From assembly GCA_028583605.1 (NCBI GenBank), contig CM053327.1, forward strand, positions 25,965,629-26,029,628: a stretch of 64,000 bases of DNA, in the 5' to 3' direction. Under the pieces are notes generated by a model. The model ran no database searches, had not been told where the DNA came from, and worked only from the letters and a program-made list of their open reading frames with translations. Numbering within the stretch: position 1 is the first letter of the stretch; each line of letters begins with the position of its first letter. Of this stretch, positions 32,728 to 44,559 are shown one piece after another. Source of the stretch: Dastarcus helophoroides. Taxonomy: Eukaryota > Arthropoda > Insecta > Coleoptera > Bothrideridae. Both the position numbers and the translations under genes were made by a program.

Positions 32728-34650
32728 ATTTTTCTCTTCTTATCTTTTCTCATCCCTTCTCATGTTATTTCTTCTCTTCTCATCTCTTCTCTGTCTTCTT
32801 TTCTCTTCCCTTCTCTTATCATCTCTTCTCACCTCTTCTCATCTCTCTCATCTCATTTCTTTTCATCTCTTCCCATCTCATCTCATCTGTTCTTCTCTTC
32901 TCTTTTCGTCTCTTCTCGTCTCTTCTCCTTCCTTCTCATCTCATCTCTTCTCTTTTCTTCTCTTCTTTTCTCTTCTCTTCTCTTATCTTCTCTTCCCTTC
33001 TCTCCTCTTCTATTCTTTTCTTTTCTCTTCTCTTCTCGTCTCTTTTCCTTTCTTCTCATCTCTTCTTTTCTAATTTCTTCTCTTTTCACCCCTTCTCTGT
33101 CTTCTATTCTCTCCTTTTCTCTTCTCTTCTTTTCTCTTTCCCTCTTTTCTCATTTTTTTGATATTTTTTCAAAATTTCTATTCTTTTAAAATTTTCCGTT
33201 CTAAATTATTTTTTAAAATTTTAACTTTGAAACTTCGACATTTTTATCAAATTTCTAATTTATTTGCAATCTTCTCTACATAATTTCGACATTTTAAAGA
33301 AATATTTACTTTGATTTCGTTGATTATTTTCCCAAATTTTGGCTTTTTTAAAGATTACGAATTTTGTCAAGCTTTCAGCATTTTTATAAAATTTCATCTC
33401 ATCTCATCTCATCTCTTATGTGTTCTTCTCTTCTCTTTTCTTCTATTCTCTTTTCTTCTATTCTCTTTTCTTCTCTTTTCGTCTCTTTTCCTTCCTTCTC
33501 TTCTCTTCTATTCTATTTTTTTCTCTTCTCGTCTCATCTCCTTTCTTCTCATCTCATCTCTTTTCTTCTCATCTCTTCTGATCTCTTCTTACCTCTTCTC
33601 ATTTCTTCTTTTCTCATTTCTTCTCTTCTTATGTCTTCTCTCTCTTCTCATCTCTTCTCTGTTTTCTATTATCTCCTTTTCTCTTCTCTTCTTTTCTCTT
33701 CCCTTCTTTTCTCATTTTTTGATATTTTTTCAAAATTTCTATTCTTTTAAGATTTTCCGTTCTAAATTATTTTTGAAAATTTTGACTTTGACCTTGAAAT
33801 CTTCTCTACATAATTTCGACATTTTTAAGAAATATTTACTTTCATTTTGTTGATTATTTTCCCAAATTGCGGCCTTTTTAAAGATTACGAATTTTGTCAA
33901 GATTTCAGCATTTTTTCAAAATTTCATCTCATCTCATCTCATCTCTTCTCTGCTCTTTTCTTCTCTTCTGGTCTCTTTTCCTTCCTTCTCATCTTATCTC
34001 ATCTCATTTCATCTCATCTCATCTCATCTCATCTCATCTCTTCTCTGTTTTCTCTTCTCTTTTCTTCTCTTCTCTTCTCTTCTCGTCTCTTCTCTTCTCT
34101 TCTCTTCTCTTCTCTTCTCTTCTCTTCTCTTCTCTTCTCTTCTCTTCTCTTCTCTTCTCTTCTCTTCTCTTCTCTTCTCTTCTCTTCTCTTCTCTTCTCT
34201 TCTCTTCTCTTCTCTTCTCTTCTCTTCTCTTCTCTTCTCCTCTCTTCTCTTCTCTTCTCTTCTCTTCTTTTCTCTTCTCTACTCTTTTCTTTTTTTTTCT
34301 TTTCTTCTCTTCTCTTCTCTTCTCTTTTCTTCTCTTCTCATGTCTTCTCTCTGTTCTCATCTCTTCTCTGTCTTCTATTCTCTCATTTTCTCTTCTCTTC
34401 TTTTCTCTCCCCTCCTTTTCTCATTTTTTGATATTTTTCAAAATTTCTATTCTTTTAAAATTTTCCGTTCTAAATTATTTTTGAAAATTTCGACATTTTT
34501 ATCAAATTTCGAATGCATTTGCAATCTTCTCTACATAATTTCGACATTTTTAAGAAATATTTACTTTGATTTCGTTGATTATTTTCCCAAATTTTGGCTT
34601 TTTTGAAGGTTACGAATTTTGTCAAGATTTCAGTATTTTTTTTTAATTTT
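32728..34650. repeat. Higher-order array: pentamer satellite alternating with a ~230-bp AT spacer
   Basis: Three spacers (about 33148-33395, 33710-33930, 34424-34650) share GATATTTTTTCAAAATTTCT, CCGTTCTAAATTATTTTT, CTTCTCTACATAATTTCGAC and CGTTGATTATTTTCCCAAAT. CTTCT/CTCAT blocks of 300-500 bp lie between them. The landmark CTTCTCTACATAATTTCGAC occurs at 33271, 33801 and ~34525, giving spacings of ~530 and ~725 bp. 34070-34260 is a near-perfect (CTTCT)n run. Confidence 0.85.
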
Positions 34651-35017
34651 CACTTTTTTTGGAAATTATAATTTTCTATGAAAATATCTACATTTTTCAA
34701 AATATTGACTTTGATTTTTTGAAAATTCGTCAAAATTATTGAACTATTTTGAAAGCTTTCCTTTTTAGAATATTTTGAATTATCATAATTTTGATTTTTT
34801 ATGAAAATTATTTTAAAAATTTTGTTTTTTTAAAATTTCGAAAATTTGAAAATATCTCGCCTTATTTTCTTAAATTAAAAGTTTGAAATATTTTTGAAAA
34901 GATTTACATTTTTTAACCTTTGCGCTATATTTTAAGGGTTTGATATATTTTTTTTATAATCGAAAATGGGAATTGATTTGAATTCTCGATTTTTGAAGTT
35001 CTTAAAAAAATTGCAAA
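34651..35017. repeat. AT-rich low-complexity array
   Basis: T-rich version of the dispersed array; no coding content. Confidence 0.5.
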
Positions 35018-35690
35018 TAGAGAATTTGATCCCGGGATCCCGAAAGTCGGGATCCATTTTTCTGATCCCCTGACTTTTCGGGATTAACATCATTTTAAAA
35101 AAATGTAAAATAGACTGCACATAGTGAAACATTCAGTCCAGTGCTTTCCAATAAAATTGCTTGCTTATCTTTTTAATATAAAATACAAAGTTTTATTCCA
35201 AGCAAGTACCATAGATTAATCCACGGAAGTTGCTATGCATGGTTGAAATAATTTTTTGTTTTATTTTTAACTAAAAAGTTTGGTGATTGACATGTTGTTA
35301 TTTCTCAGATCATATTTTCGTAATTCTAATTACAATGTTCCTATTAACTTAGTTGCATTTAGTTAATACGAATGTGACTGGTTAATAATATTTTTAAATA
35401 AATCCTTTTTGTTTGCTACTGACTAGGGAGTTATATGAAAGTCATTTTCACCGTTTATTTCCATAGTTGGTTATATAATTAAAGGCTTTTTCAATTTATA
35501 AAACTTTATAGAGATGTCGAAAAAGATCTTTTTATAAAAAGAGATTTGTTAGAAAAGCTGACTTTTATAAAATTTTCCTCTCTTTTGTTCGTAACCCTCA
35601 ATACAGAAATAATCCCAGGATCCTGGGATTGACAAAATATAATCCCGAAATCCCAGAATTAGAAATAATGGACCCGGATCGAATTCCCTA
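35018..35690. mobile_element. Non-autonomous hAT-like element with GATCCCGGGATCC subterminal motifs
   Basis: Left end TAGAGAATTTGATCCCGGGA and right end (reverse complement) TAGGGAATTCGATCCGGG are inverted repeats. Flanks ATTGCAAA (35010-35017) and GTTGCAAA (35691-35698) match 7 of 8, an 8-bp target duplication. Copies of GGGATCC/GGATCC and CGGGATT repeat inside both ends, as subterminal transposase-binding repeats do in hAT elements. No transposase in the 673 bp. Confidence 0.78.
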
Positions 35691-37185
35691 GTTGCAAACC
35701 TCTTGGCCTAAAACAAAACAAATTGATGGCTACCAATTTTACAATTGAAAACTTGTAACTAATACAAAAAAAATTCCAGTATTAAGAAAAATGCCTCTCG
35801 AAATTTTGAGTTTAAAATTGAAAATTGGAAGATAGGTTGATATTTCAAAAAAAAAACTTTGAAAGTTTTTATTTCTTTAATTTCGATATGAAAATCGTAA
35901 CTTCTGATTTAAAGCCCAAAAATATCAGTTCTTGTTAAACGTAACGTAAATATACGTAAATATTGTAAGTTATTTAAATAATTTGGCCAAAAGAATTAAA
36001 AATTTTAACAGAAACACTTCTTACATTATCGTGAATCACTGGTTGCATACCATTGAAAATTTTTCAAATTCTGGATGGAGTGCATTTTACACATAGCCTT
36101 TAAAACAAATATTCGATTTTTTTAGGTTTCTCTTTTTAAAATTAAGATTAAGGTCGTAAAATTGAAGAATAAAGCCCACATGTTGAGGCTAGACTCGAAA
36201 GCTTAAGAACTGAGAATGACTTTGTTGCAAATTTGGACTTTATTTACCCGACGTTTCGGTTTTATTTTAGAATTGATAAATAAACAATTTTGAATTTTCC
36301 GAAGCAAAAATTTCAAGCTTAGAGCCTCTATTAAAAAAATGTTGAAATTTCGAGAAAAGTCAAAAATATAACAAATTTATTTGGTTATTTAAATTTCGAG
36401 AAAATTCCAAAAAAAATATAAAAATTTACGAAAGAGAAAAAGAAATGAAAAAAATTGACATTTAAAAAAAATATTGAAGTTAACAATTTTTGTTTTAAAC
36501 CAGACTTTTGATAAAATATTCTACTTTTTACTATTAAGATAAAACACTTGCTATAAACGCCCCATCTCGTATCGATTGAGTACCCCAATTTTCAAGAAAT
36601 GATGTCTAAATCAAAACTCTTCCCAACAAAGATAAATCGCTGAAAAATACAACTTTTCCAACAAAAAATTTAGGACAAAATAATGCGGCATTAAGTGGAT
36701 ACCCCGGGGAGAGAAACAGTCAATTTCTTGGCATCCAACCGACAAAGACGTGGCTGGATTCCAGAATCTCATTAGCGCGAAAGCAGGACTTAATTGCGGG
36801 GGATACCAGGCCACTTTTATTTTCATATTGTCGATAAGGCTATCGAAAAAAAGTATCCCGCATTTTACCTATTCCAACCACGAAGTTTGACCTAATTTTA
36901 AGGAATTGTCGATGTGTTGTAAGGACGAGCATCTTTTTCAAAGTCAGTTCCGGCTTTGGTGTCATCGATAATTCCTTGAGATGTTTTCCTCGGCTGCTGA
37001 GCAAGTCTTTGCATCCGACGACGTGACGAAAATTAAAATTATCCAAAGGAAATTTGCACTTGACGAGAAGAGAATCTTTGTTTTTGACGCAACAAATGTG
37101 AAGATAATTTTATCTAGATAACATATTTCACATCACTACCTTAAGTCATAGTCCATTATCCACAAGTTGAGTACTTCTAGAGAAA
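35691..37185. other. Unassigned intronic sequence
   Basis: 36600-37080 is less AT-biased, with minus-strand ORFs of 67-71 codons that I do not recognise. No element ends seen. Confidence 0.35.
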
Positions 37186-39330
37186 AAAAAAAACTACATT
37201 TGGGAAGAAAACTTGCAATTTATAGAAAATTTTCGAATTTAAATAAAGATTGAGAAGATCAAAATTTTTAAAAAGCAAAAAAAACTACATTTGGAAAGAA
37301 AACTTCCAATTTATAGAAAATTCTCGAATTTAAATTAAGTTTGAGAAGAAGATCAAAATTTTTAAAAAGTCAAAATGTTCATTACCACTAAAGTGTTAAA
37401 AATGGGCATTAAATACCACTTAACATGTATGCAATAAATGATACACGCGAATGTATTTAAAGTTGCTCATACTTTGTGTAATATGAACTTCTAAACATTT
37501 AGGTTTGAAATTCTGAATTTTGGAATTAATTTGACACTTCTGATATTTAAGTCGAGATATTGAGGAAAAATTTTCTTAGACATTTTGAAATTTTATCATA
37601 ATTTCCAAATTTTGCTTTAGAATTCAAACATTCAAGAAAAAGTTTTGTAGAAATTCAAGTTTTTAAATTAAAGCCAAAATTTTAATTTGCGCTTTATTTT
37701 CAAAATTCCTATTTGGTTCTTAACTCAAAAATATTTCTAAATTTTGACCTTTTTTAAAAACTATTTATTTTAAAATTGAAAAATACTCCTTTAAAATCGA
37801 AGTTTAGTTATGTCTTGAATTCGTTTTATACAATTCATTCAAAATTTTAAAAATTTGCAATTTAAAAAGTTGGATTCTTAAACAAATCTAAACATCATCA
37901 TCAAATCAAAAAATCGAAGTTACAATAATTGGAAGTTTTGAGAAAAAGATAAACATTTTCAAAAACATTTTGAAAAAAGTAGAAGTTTTCACGAAAAGTC
38001 GAAATTTTGAGCAAAGATAGAAATTTAAGACATAATTTTGAAAAAATTTGATGATAAAAGGTTAAAATTAAAAAAAAGTGAAGACTCTGAAAAAAGCTAA
38101 AAAACTTCGAGTTAAAATTTTGAAAAAACCAAATATTTCAAAAAAGTAAAAATTTTCAAATAAAAATAGAATTTTTCAGTTTTTTAAATGAAAGCCTAAT
38201 TCACCTCAAAAAGGTTAAAGCTTTTGAAAAAATGGTCGAAATTTTCCAAAAAAAAACCTCAAAACTTCTAGAAATAATCAAAAGTTGAAATAGAGGTAGA
38301 AATTTGGAAAAAAAGTTACGAAGCGTTTTGAAGAAAGGTAGAGGGTTTCAAAAACAAAAAAAATATTTTAACATGGTCAGATTTATCCAAAAAAACTAAA
38401 AATGTTTTTAAAAAAAGTCGAAATTTTGAAAGAAGATCAACATTTTTTTGTCAGAGCAAAAATACGAAAGTAAATTAAAATTTTAAAGAGAGGCTAAATT
38501 ATGAAAGGGTTGAAATGTACGAAATCAGTTCAAATTTGAAAAAGTTAAAATTAAACAAAACGGAAAATTGAAATTTCGAATTTTTCAAAATGCAAAGTCG
38601 AAATGTTCAAGTAAGTGAAGATTTTCAATAAAATCAAAAAGCTACATTTTTCGAAAAAACCTTTATTTTCCAAAAGTGAAAATTTTAAGGAAAAACCTGA
38701 ATTTTGAAGAAAAGACATCCCCTGAAAAGTTCCATTAAAAAAATAAAGATTTTAAGGGACTCGATGTTTTTCAAAAGTCAAAACTTAAAAAGAATGAGAT
38801 TTTTAAAAAATTGCAATGTTTTCAAGAAAAATGATTTTAACAAGTCAGATTTTAAAAAAGTAAAAATTTTGAGTCAAAATAAAAAAAAAAGAATACATTT
38901 GTAATAACAAGATGGCAATTTCGAAAAAGATTGTCAAAGTTTCCAAAAATAAGATCAAAAATGTGAAAATCAAAATTTCGAGCTAAAGTTATTCAAAACA
39001 ATTTGAAATATTGAAAAAACATTTTCAAAAATAAGTTGAAATTTTCAAAAAAGAAATTATCAAAAAAAGTTCTCAAAAAAATCAAAATACATACAAAAAA
39101 GCCACAACTAAAGAAAGTAGAATTTTTAAAATAGTCAAAATTTCGAAAAAAGTGTAATTTTTCAAAATAGAGTCACAATTTCGAAAAAAAGTTGAAATTT
39201 TACGAGTCAGATGAGAGAATGTGGACATCTTTCAAAAAGTCGAATTTTTCAAAATAATTTGAGATTTTTAGTAAAAATTGAAAGCTTCAAAAAAGTTGAA
39301 ATTTTCAAAATTTGACCCAAGAGTCCTTTT
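37186..39330. repeat. AT-rich GTCGAAATTTT-type array (A-rich orientation)
   Basis: Continuous loose copies of AAAAAAGTCGAAATTTTGA blocks. A local 90-bp duplication (CTACATTTGGRAAGAAAACTT) occurs at ~37193 and ~37285. Confidence 0.7.
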
Positions 39331-39380
39331 TCGTCTTTCACGCAGACAAATGCGCTTGTATCAGCTAAGTGAATATTATT

Positions 39381-39740
39381 TTTGGCAGAATGGACTGGTT
39401 CTTGGTTATATTCAAAAAATGAAATTCAATCTTGTCCCCTGAAACCAAGAAAGATTAAAAAACACAACAAAGGTTGCTCTAACGCGTTTCGATAGCCCAG
39501 CTATCATCTTCAGAGAGATACCCTCTCATCTTCAAAGAGAGTATCTCTCAGAAGATGATAGCTTGGCTATCGAAATGCGTTAGAGCAACCTTTGTTGTGC
39601 TTTTTAATCAAGATTTGTATTTTAAAGTGAAACACAGTCTTGTCTCCTGAAACCAAGAAAGAGAAAGAGTAAAAAACACAAGAAAGGTTGCTCTAACACG
39701 ATTTGATAGTCAAGCTATCATCTCCAGAGAGATAGATAGA
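39381..39740. repeat. PLE-A palindrome with three hammerhead-like motifs
   Basis: A minus arm (CTTGTCCCCTGAAACCAAG, ribozyme at ~39472-39520 with intact CTGAAGA, hairpin, GAAACGCGTT and AGAG/CTCT stem I on the minus strand) faces a sense copy at 39541-39590 (CAGAAGA core change) and a further minus piece at 39686-39734 (CTGGAGA, altered). It is an inverted cluster of at least three units. Confidence 0.68.
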
Positions 39741-40255
39741 ACTTCTCTTTTTTTCTGATAACTTATTCAAAAAAATAAATTGCAGCAAGTATTATCACAC
39801 CCCTTAAATAACGATTTGTGTCCCGTTAAATGAGCTTCTTCTTCTTCTACTTCTAATTAGAGAACCAAACGTATTTAAAAATGCCATTTCCTTTTAATAA
39901 CTTTCAACAATGAAGTGTCAAAAGCACATTCAAAATTGCCGGAACGGCGGAGGAAAAACTTAATATTCGTTATTGCATCAAACCCCATTCAAAGTAGATT
40001 GATGGCGTGTCATTACCATTCATTTTTGAACAAACACATTTCACAAATGCGGGATGAAATAGATTATAAGCCGGACATGGTCTATTATTTCGCCAACAGA
40101 AAAGAGTATTGAACCGTTTCGTGCAGGAAACTTATTGCCCATCAAGTGTGCCGCTTGCAGAAGTGATTTGTGTTTAAAATTGAAGCCTAGAGATTAGGTG
40201 AAAACTAGAACTAAAATCGAGTTTAAAATAATATGGTATAATAATAATAATAATA
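39741..40255. other. Unassigned intronic sequence
   Basis: A 65-codon + ORF at 39915-40112 shows no recognised similarity. A short (AAT)n run at about 40234-40258 precedes the SINE pair. Confidence 0.4.
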
Positions 40256-40261
40256 ATACTG

Positions 40262-40712
40262 TAGCAGACAGTAGATATCGAGAATATGCTATGTTAGGTG
40301 AATGAGTAGAGTTAAGAATAGTGGTGGCGATGGCTCCTTGGTTAGTAGTCTGGCCCTGTAACGTGAAGGTCCTGGGTTCGACTCCCAGTCGCTGATTACA
40401 TTATTTTTAACTCTACTACAGTTTCAGAAGTGAGATTAGGGATGGATCCACCTGACAGTATAGCATTTATGTTTATGTATTATGTTTACCGAGGTGTCTG
40501 ATTATGGCCGACAGCCGAGGAGGGTTGTGTTGTCAGGAGTGGCCGAGCTGTAGCAGACAGTAGGATATCGAGAGTACATTATGTGAAGTGAATGAGTAGA
40601 GTTGAGAATAGTGGTGGCGATGGCTCCATTATTAGAAGTCTGGCCCGTAACGTGAAGGTCCTGGTTTCGACTCCCAGCTGATTACACATTTTTAACTTTA
40701 CTACAATATCTC
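40262..40712 (+). mobile_element. Tandem pair of tRNA-derived SINE units
   Basis: Units at ~40262-40424 and ~40551-40712 share TAGCAGACAGTAG, GAATGAGTAGAGTT, GGTGGCGATGGCTCC and TCGACTCCCAG. In the first, TGGCTCCTTGGTTAGTAG resembles an RNA polymerase III A box, and GGTTCGACTCC (40375-40385) is a perfect B box. In the second the B box is damaged by one inserted T. The tRNA-like head lies mid-unit, followed by TTTTTAACTCTACTA. Confidence 0.7.
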
Positions 40713-42600
40713 GGATATTTTCACCATATTTCTTAATATTTCATATTTCCTGAAATCATATATGAGTGGCGTGTTTATCCGTCACTAAGACAAATACGAA
40801 AGTGTGTCTGTTTGCTGGTTTGTCATATTTTCACGGCGCAATTATTAAAGCGATATTGCCGAAAATTGGAATAGACACTCCTTATGATGCGAAATAATTA
40901 GCAGGCTACTTTTTATCCCAAATTTTTATCCAGAAAGTCCATATAATGATTTTATTCGAAATAAAAAATCACAGAGAAAGGTACGAGTGTCAATTCTGTG
41001 ATTTTTCTTTTGGCAGCGCCTTCTCTTGGTAGGTCCTTGAACTTTTATCATAAAAGTAGGTATCTGTATTATCAGTTTCAGTAATAATACGTTATCGTCT
41101 TACAATTTGAACTGACAATTGTGGGGCCTGGAGTAAAAGGGTTGAAGTGCGTTTTTTAAAAAAATATGAGTTAAGTACACCGTTAAGTGCTCTTGAAAGT
41201 ACATTTTTGGAAAAAAATGATAAACTTGAAATATTAAATATTTTACTTCTACAGAGTTTGGAAAAAAAACTGTTAAAACCATTTATTGAACGCTGTCATG
41301 GAAATTTCAAATAACGTTTAACTTTGAAGCTAATTTCTCAGAATTACCAAAATTTGCACTTGAATCATTTTACTTCTAGGCCCCTCAATTAATTTCAAAT
41401 TTCGTTTAAATTGTTTTGAAACTTCCATTCATTAGTACTGCAGTTATTTTTCCAAATTCGTTGAAGAAGTCACGGAAATAGCTAGTATTTAATACATGGA
41501 AAATCTCATCAGGGAAATTTAGAAATTTCGATTTATTTTGAAGTGAAACTTTGGTCGTTGTACGATTTTTGGTAGGCACAAATTGCGTCACTAATATACT
41601 AATGTTACAGAGTATATCTATAGCTTTGATTATGTAGTAGTATTAAAAATGTGTGATCCGCGACCGGGATCTAACCTGGGACCTACCATGTTAGAGTATA
41701 GCACGCCACCTTTGAGCCACCACGCGTTAAGACTTTAATATAATTCTCACATGCACCCCACACTTAGACTTAAAGGAATATTTTCTCTAAGTTTCGCGTG
41801 TATTAAAGTCAAAAAAATTTTGGACTTAAGTGAATCAAAAATAAGAAAAATAACTAAATCGACCAAACTTCTAATTAATTAGCTCATTAGATTATTTTTC
41901 TGAAAACCGAGGATTACCATTTAAGGAATAATTGCTAAACTTTTTCCCCCAAGAAGAGGGGAATGCAAATTTGCTCAGTGTCTAATTAATAGCAATTCAG
42001 CACTTTTAATCCATTAGCTCCACTTTATTGACCCAGTTACCATTTAAAGGCGTTATTTATACCGCGAAATCCATCGAATCCTTGATGGTGTTAAAATTTC
42101 GGTCACACAAGCAAACAGTACGTGGGACGATGATGGAAATCGATGATAGATAGAGGTGCAGGTAATCCAATAGCAGCTGCCGAGTTGATGAAACGCTCCT
42201 TCCAATTGAAATAACATGCAATGTTTTCTTTGTCAATAAAGTAAATATCCGAGAGGATATTTTGCAAGTTTTCCCAATCAACGAAGCGACACACATTTAT
42301 CGACTTCATTAGGTTAATGCAAACTAATGTAATGTCGATAAATATTTGCGTGAACAGCTACGACACGATGTTACGCGGTGTAACAAATGTCACTGTGTAA
42401 TTTAATTCGCAGAGGGAGTACTTTTACAAGAGAATTTCGCTGGGGCTTTTCTAGCAAGGCGTACAAATCAAGGGCGCACCCATAAAATTGCCAAAGGGGG
42501 GCGACTTTGATTTCCCAAACTAGGAAAGCGGAAATTTGTTACTTTTCCTAATTGAAATTATTTATATAATCAAAACCTTTTCTACCGCTAATAGGTGTAA
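40713..42600. other. Unassigned intronic sequence around the SINE head
   Basis: Apart from 41654-41730 I recognise nothing. Minus-strand ORFs at 42057-42309 overlap each other in two frames and have no recognised similarity. Confidence 0.35.
41654..41730 (-). mobile_element. tRNA-like SINE head (minus strand)
   Basis: On the minus strand GTGGTGGCTCAAAGGTGGC resembles an A box, and GGTTAGATCCCGG, 36 bases later, a B box with one change (GGTTCGATCCC). A tRNA gene is unlikely because the arms do not fold fully. Same general type as the unit at 40321 but different sequence. Confidence 0.55.
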
Positions 42601-42604
42601 AGGT

Positions 42605-44480
42605 AACTCATACTATCTTGTTTGATATACAACTCTAGCCCATCCCTTCTTATTGTCTGTTAGTTTTTTTGTGTCTGGCCATTCCATGTTGCGTTTTTTC
42701 AGAACTTTTACTATTTCTTCATTCCATATCTTCTTAGGTATTCCTCGTGCTCGTTTGCTTAAACTTTTTGGCTTCCATATCTTCTTTACTGGTTTTTTAT
42801 CCTTCATTCTGCAAACATGGCCGAACCATTCCAATTGCCTTTATTCTATTTTTTCTAAGACAGGTTCCACTTGTTCGTATCTAATTATTTCATTTCGTAT
42901 CCTATCTCTTCTCGTCCTTCCTAATACTCTTCTTAAATAATGTTACGGGCTTATCGGTTCGAATTGATTATTAACACGTGAATTGAATAATACCCACTTT
43001 ATTACCAAACTAAACTCGGAAAACTACAACTGAATAATGAATTCACTTATTTACTTTTAACTACTTATTCACTAATTACACTGACTGACTCTAACTAACC
43101 GACTCGAGGGAAAGGCGTCCGCCTTATATAGTTTTGGCTTCTTGGTTCTAGAAGTTTTGGGCAGATAAAGCTTATCGTTGGCCGAAATTTCTGGAACGCT
43201 TATCTACTGTTTGCTTCATTATCGCGGCCGCTTTCCCTTATCAGATCTTTCTAGAAACTTTTCTTACGTACTAAGTTCTACAATTTACATTTCGTTACAA
43301 TATACATATCCATTGCTTGAATTTTATTTTTCCTCCTTGCTGGCAATACCAACTTTCACTTCAATATATCAGTACTGGTCTGAATATTGCCATGCCATTT
43401 TTGCTTTTCTTGATTTCTTTTCAATAAAAGTTTGCTTCAATGCATGGTACACTCCTGAGGCACTATTCACTCTTTCGTTGATTTCATTTTCCATATCCCC
43501 TGTTTCATCTATAATCACTCCTAAGTATTTAAATAAACTGACTTGTTCTACTTTGGTTCCACTGATTTTTACATTGATTGTTTTGTCTTCTTTTCCAATT
43601 ACCATTACTTTTGTTTTACTTGTATTTATTTTCATTTTTCTATTCTTCTTGCCATATGTTTAAATTCTCTTGTAGCTTTTTCTCGTTCGTTGCATTTATC
43701 ATAAGATCATCCGCAAATAAAAATTCGGTCACTTCTACTGCCTTCAGTTTTCTGTATCCAACTTGCATCTCATGCGTTATACGTCGTGCTTCTTTTGGTG
43801 TTTCATCCATTATTATAGTGAACAATGTTGGACGTAAAACTCCTCATTGTCTCAAACCGTTCTTCATTACAAATTCCTCTGACTGCATATTATCGGTTCT
43901 TATGTAATTTTTATTTTCTTTATATACACTTTGCACGGTTCTTATTCAATTCTTACTTACTTCTCTCTTTTCTAGAATTCTCCGCATAATTTGCCTTGGG
44001 ACTCTATCAAAGCCCTTTCTAAATCCGCAAAAGCCATGTATATTTCTCTATTGGTAGCCGTTGCTTTTCTATTAATTGCTTGATTGTACAGATGTGGTCC
44101 TGGATGCTTCTGTCTTTTCTAAAACCACTTTGTGATTCTTTCATCTGTTTTCTACCGCCGTTTTTAACCTTTTCTCTATTATTCGTTCGTAGATTTTTAT
44201 CACCACACTCAGCAGGGTAATTTCCCTGTAATTTGTTCACAGCCTTTTGTCCCCCATCTTTAATATTGGTACAATAATGCCCTTCCTCTAGTCCTCTGGC
44301 ATATTTCCTTTTATACATGCTTTCTTGAATATATCTATTATCATTATTGTCCCTTGTTGCCCACTTTTTAACATTTCCGGTGTAATGTTGTAATGTTGTC
44401 GTACCTAGCTGATTTTTCGTTCTTTGTATCTCGTACAACCCTTGCAACTTCTTCTACACCGAACTCTTCTTCCTTTTCTT
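42605..44480 (-). pseudogene. LINE reverse transcriptase, family L3 (minus strand, broken)
   Basis: Right to left: KKWATRDNNDN...IVPILKMGDKR, ESQSGFRKDRSIQDHICTIK, FRKGFDRVPRQIMRRIL, VMKNGLRQ with a GVLRP equivalent of GVLSP, TEFLFADDLMI (catalytic ADD near 43710), KINTSKTKVMVIGKEDK then VEQVSLFKYLGVIIDETGD, YSDQY/SESW, then RRVLGRTRRDRIRNE-like sequence and EWFGHVCRMKDKKPVKKIW to the end. These are LINE RT blocks 0-9 and the C-terminal tail. A solo gypsy LTR interrupts it at 42941-43299, just before the RRVLGRTRRD segment. Multiple stops and frame changes. It resembles RTE-like endonuclease/RT proteins but is a different family from L1. Confidence 0.85.
42941..43299 (-). repeat. Solo gypsy LTR (minus strand) inserted in LINE L3
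   Basis: 359 bp from TGTTACGGGC to CGTTACA, the reverse complement of the LTR at 5991. Flanks ATAA (42937-42940) and ATAT (43300-43303) agree at 3 of 4. LINE coding similarity continues on both sides. Confidence 0.88.
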
Positions 44481-44559
44481 CTTCATGTACTAGCCGTTCT
44501 TCTTTCTAACTCGTAATTTTCTTGTACACTGTATTCAACCGCGTTTAATAAGTTTTGAA

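Noticed and set aside
32762..34606. Further long ORFs over the second satellite block
   Set aside because: Same repeat artefact; overlapping frames give the same kind of low-complexity peptide.
39915..40112. 65-codon + ORF with KLPERRRKNLIFVIASNP
   Set aside because: Looks protein-like at first glance, but no family is recognised and there are no flanking splice or promoter signals.
40321..40396. Possible functional tRNA gene
   Set aside because: It has A- and B-box-like sequences, but the acceptor and anticodon arms do not pair convincingly and the unit is repeated with flanking sequence, so a SINE is the better reading.
42057..42309. Two overlapping minus-strand ORFs (79 and 68 codons)
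   Set aside because: Different frames over the same DNA, no recognised motifs; chance opening in moderately AT-rich sequence is enough.
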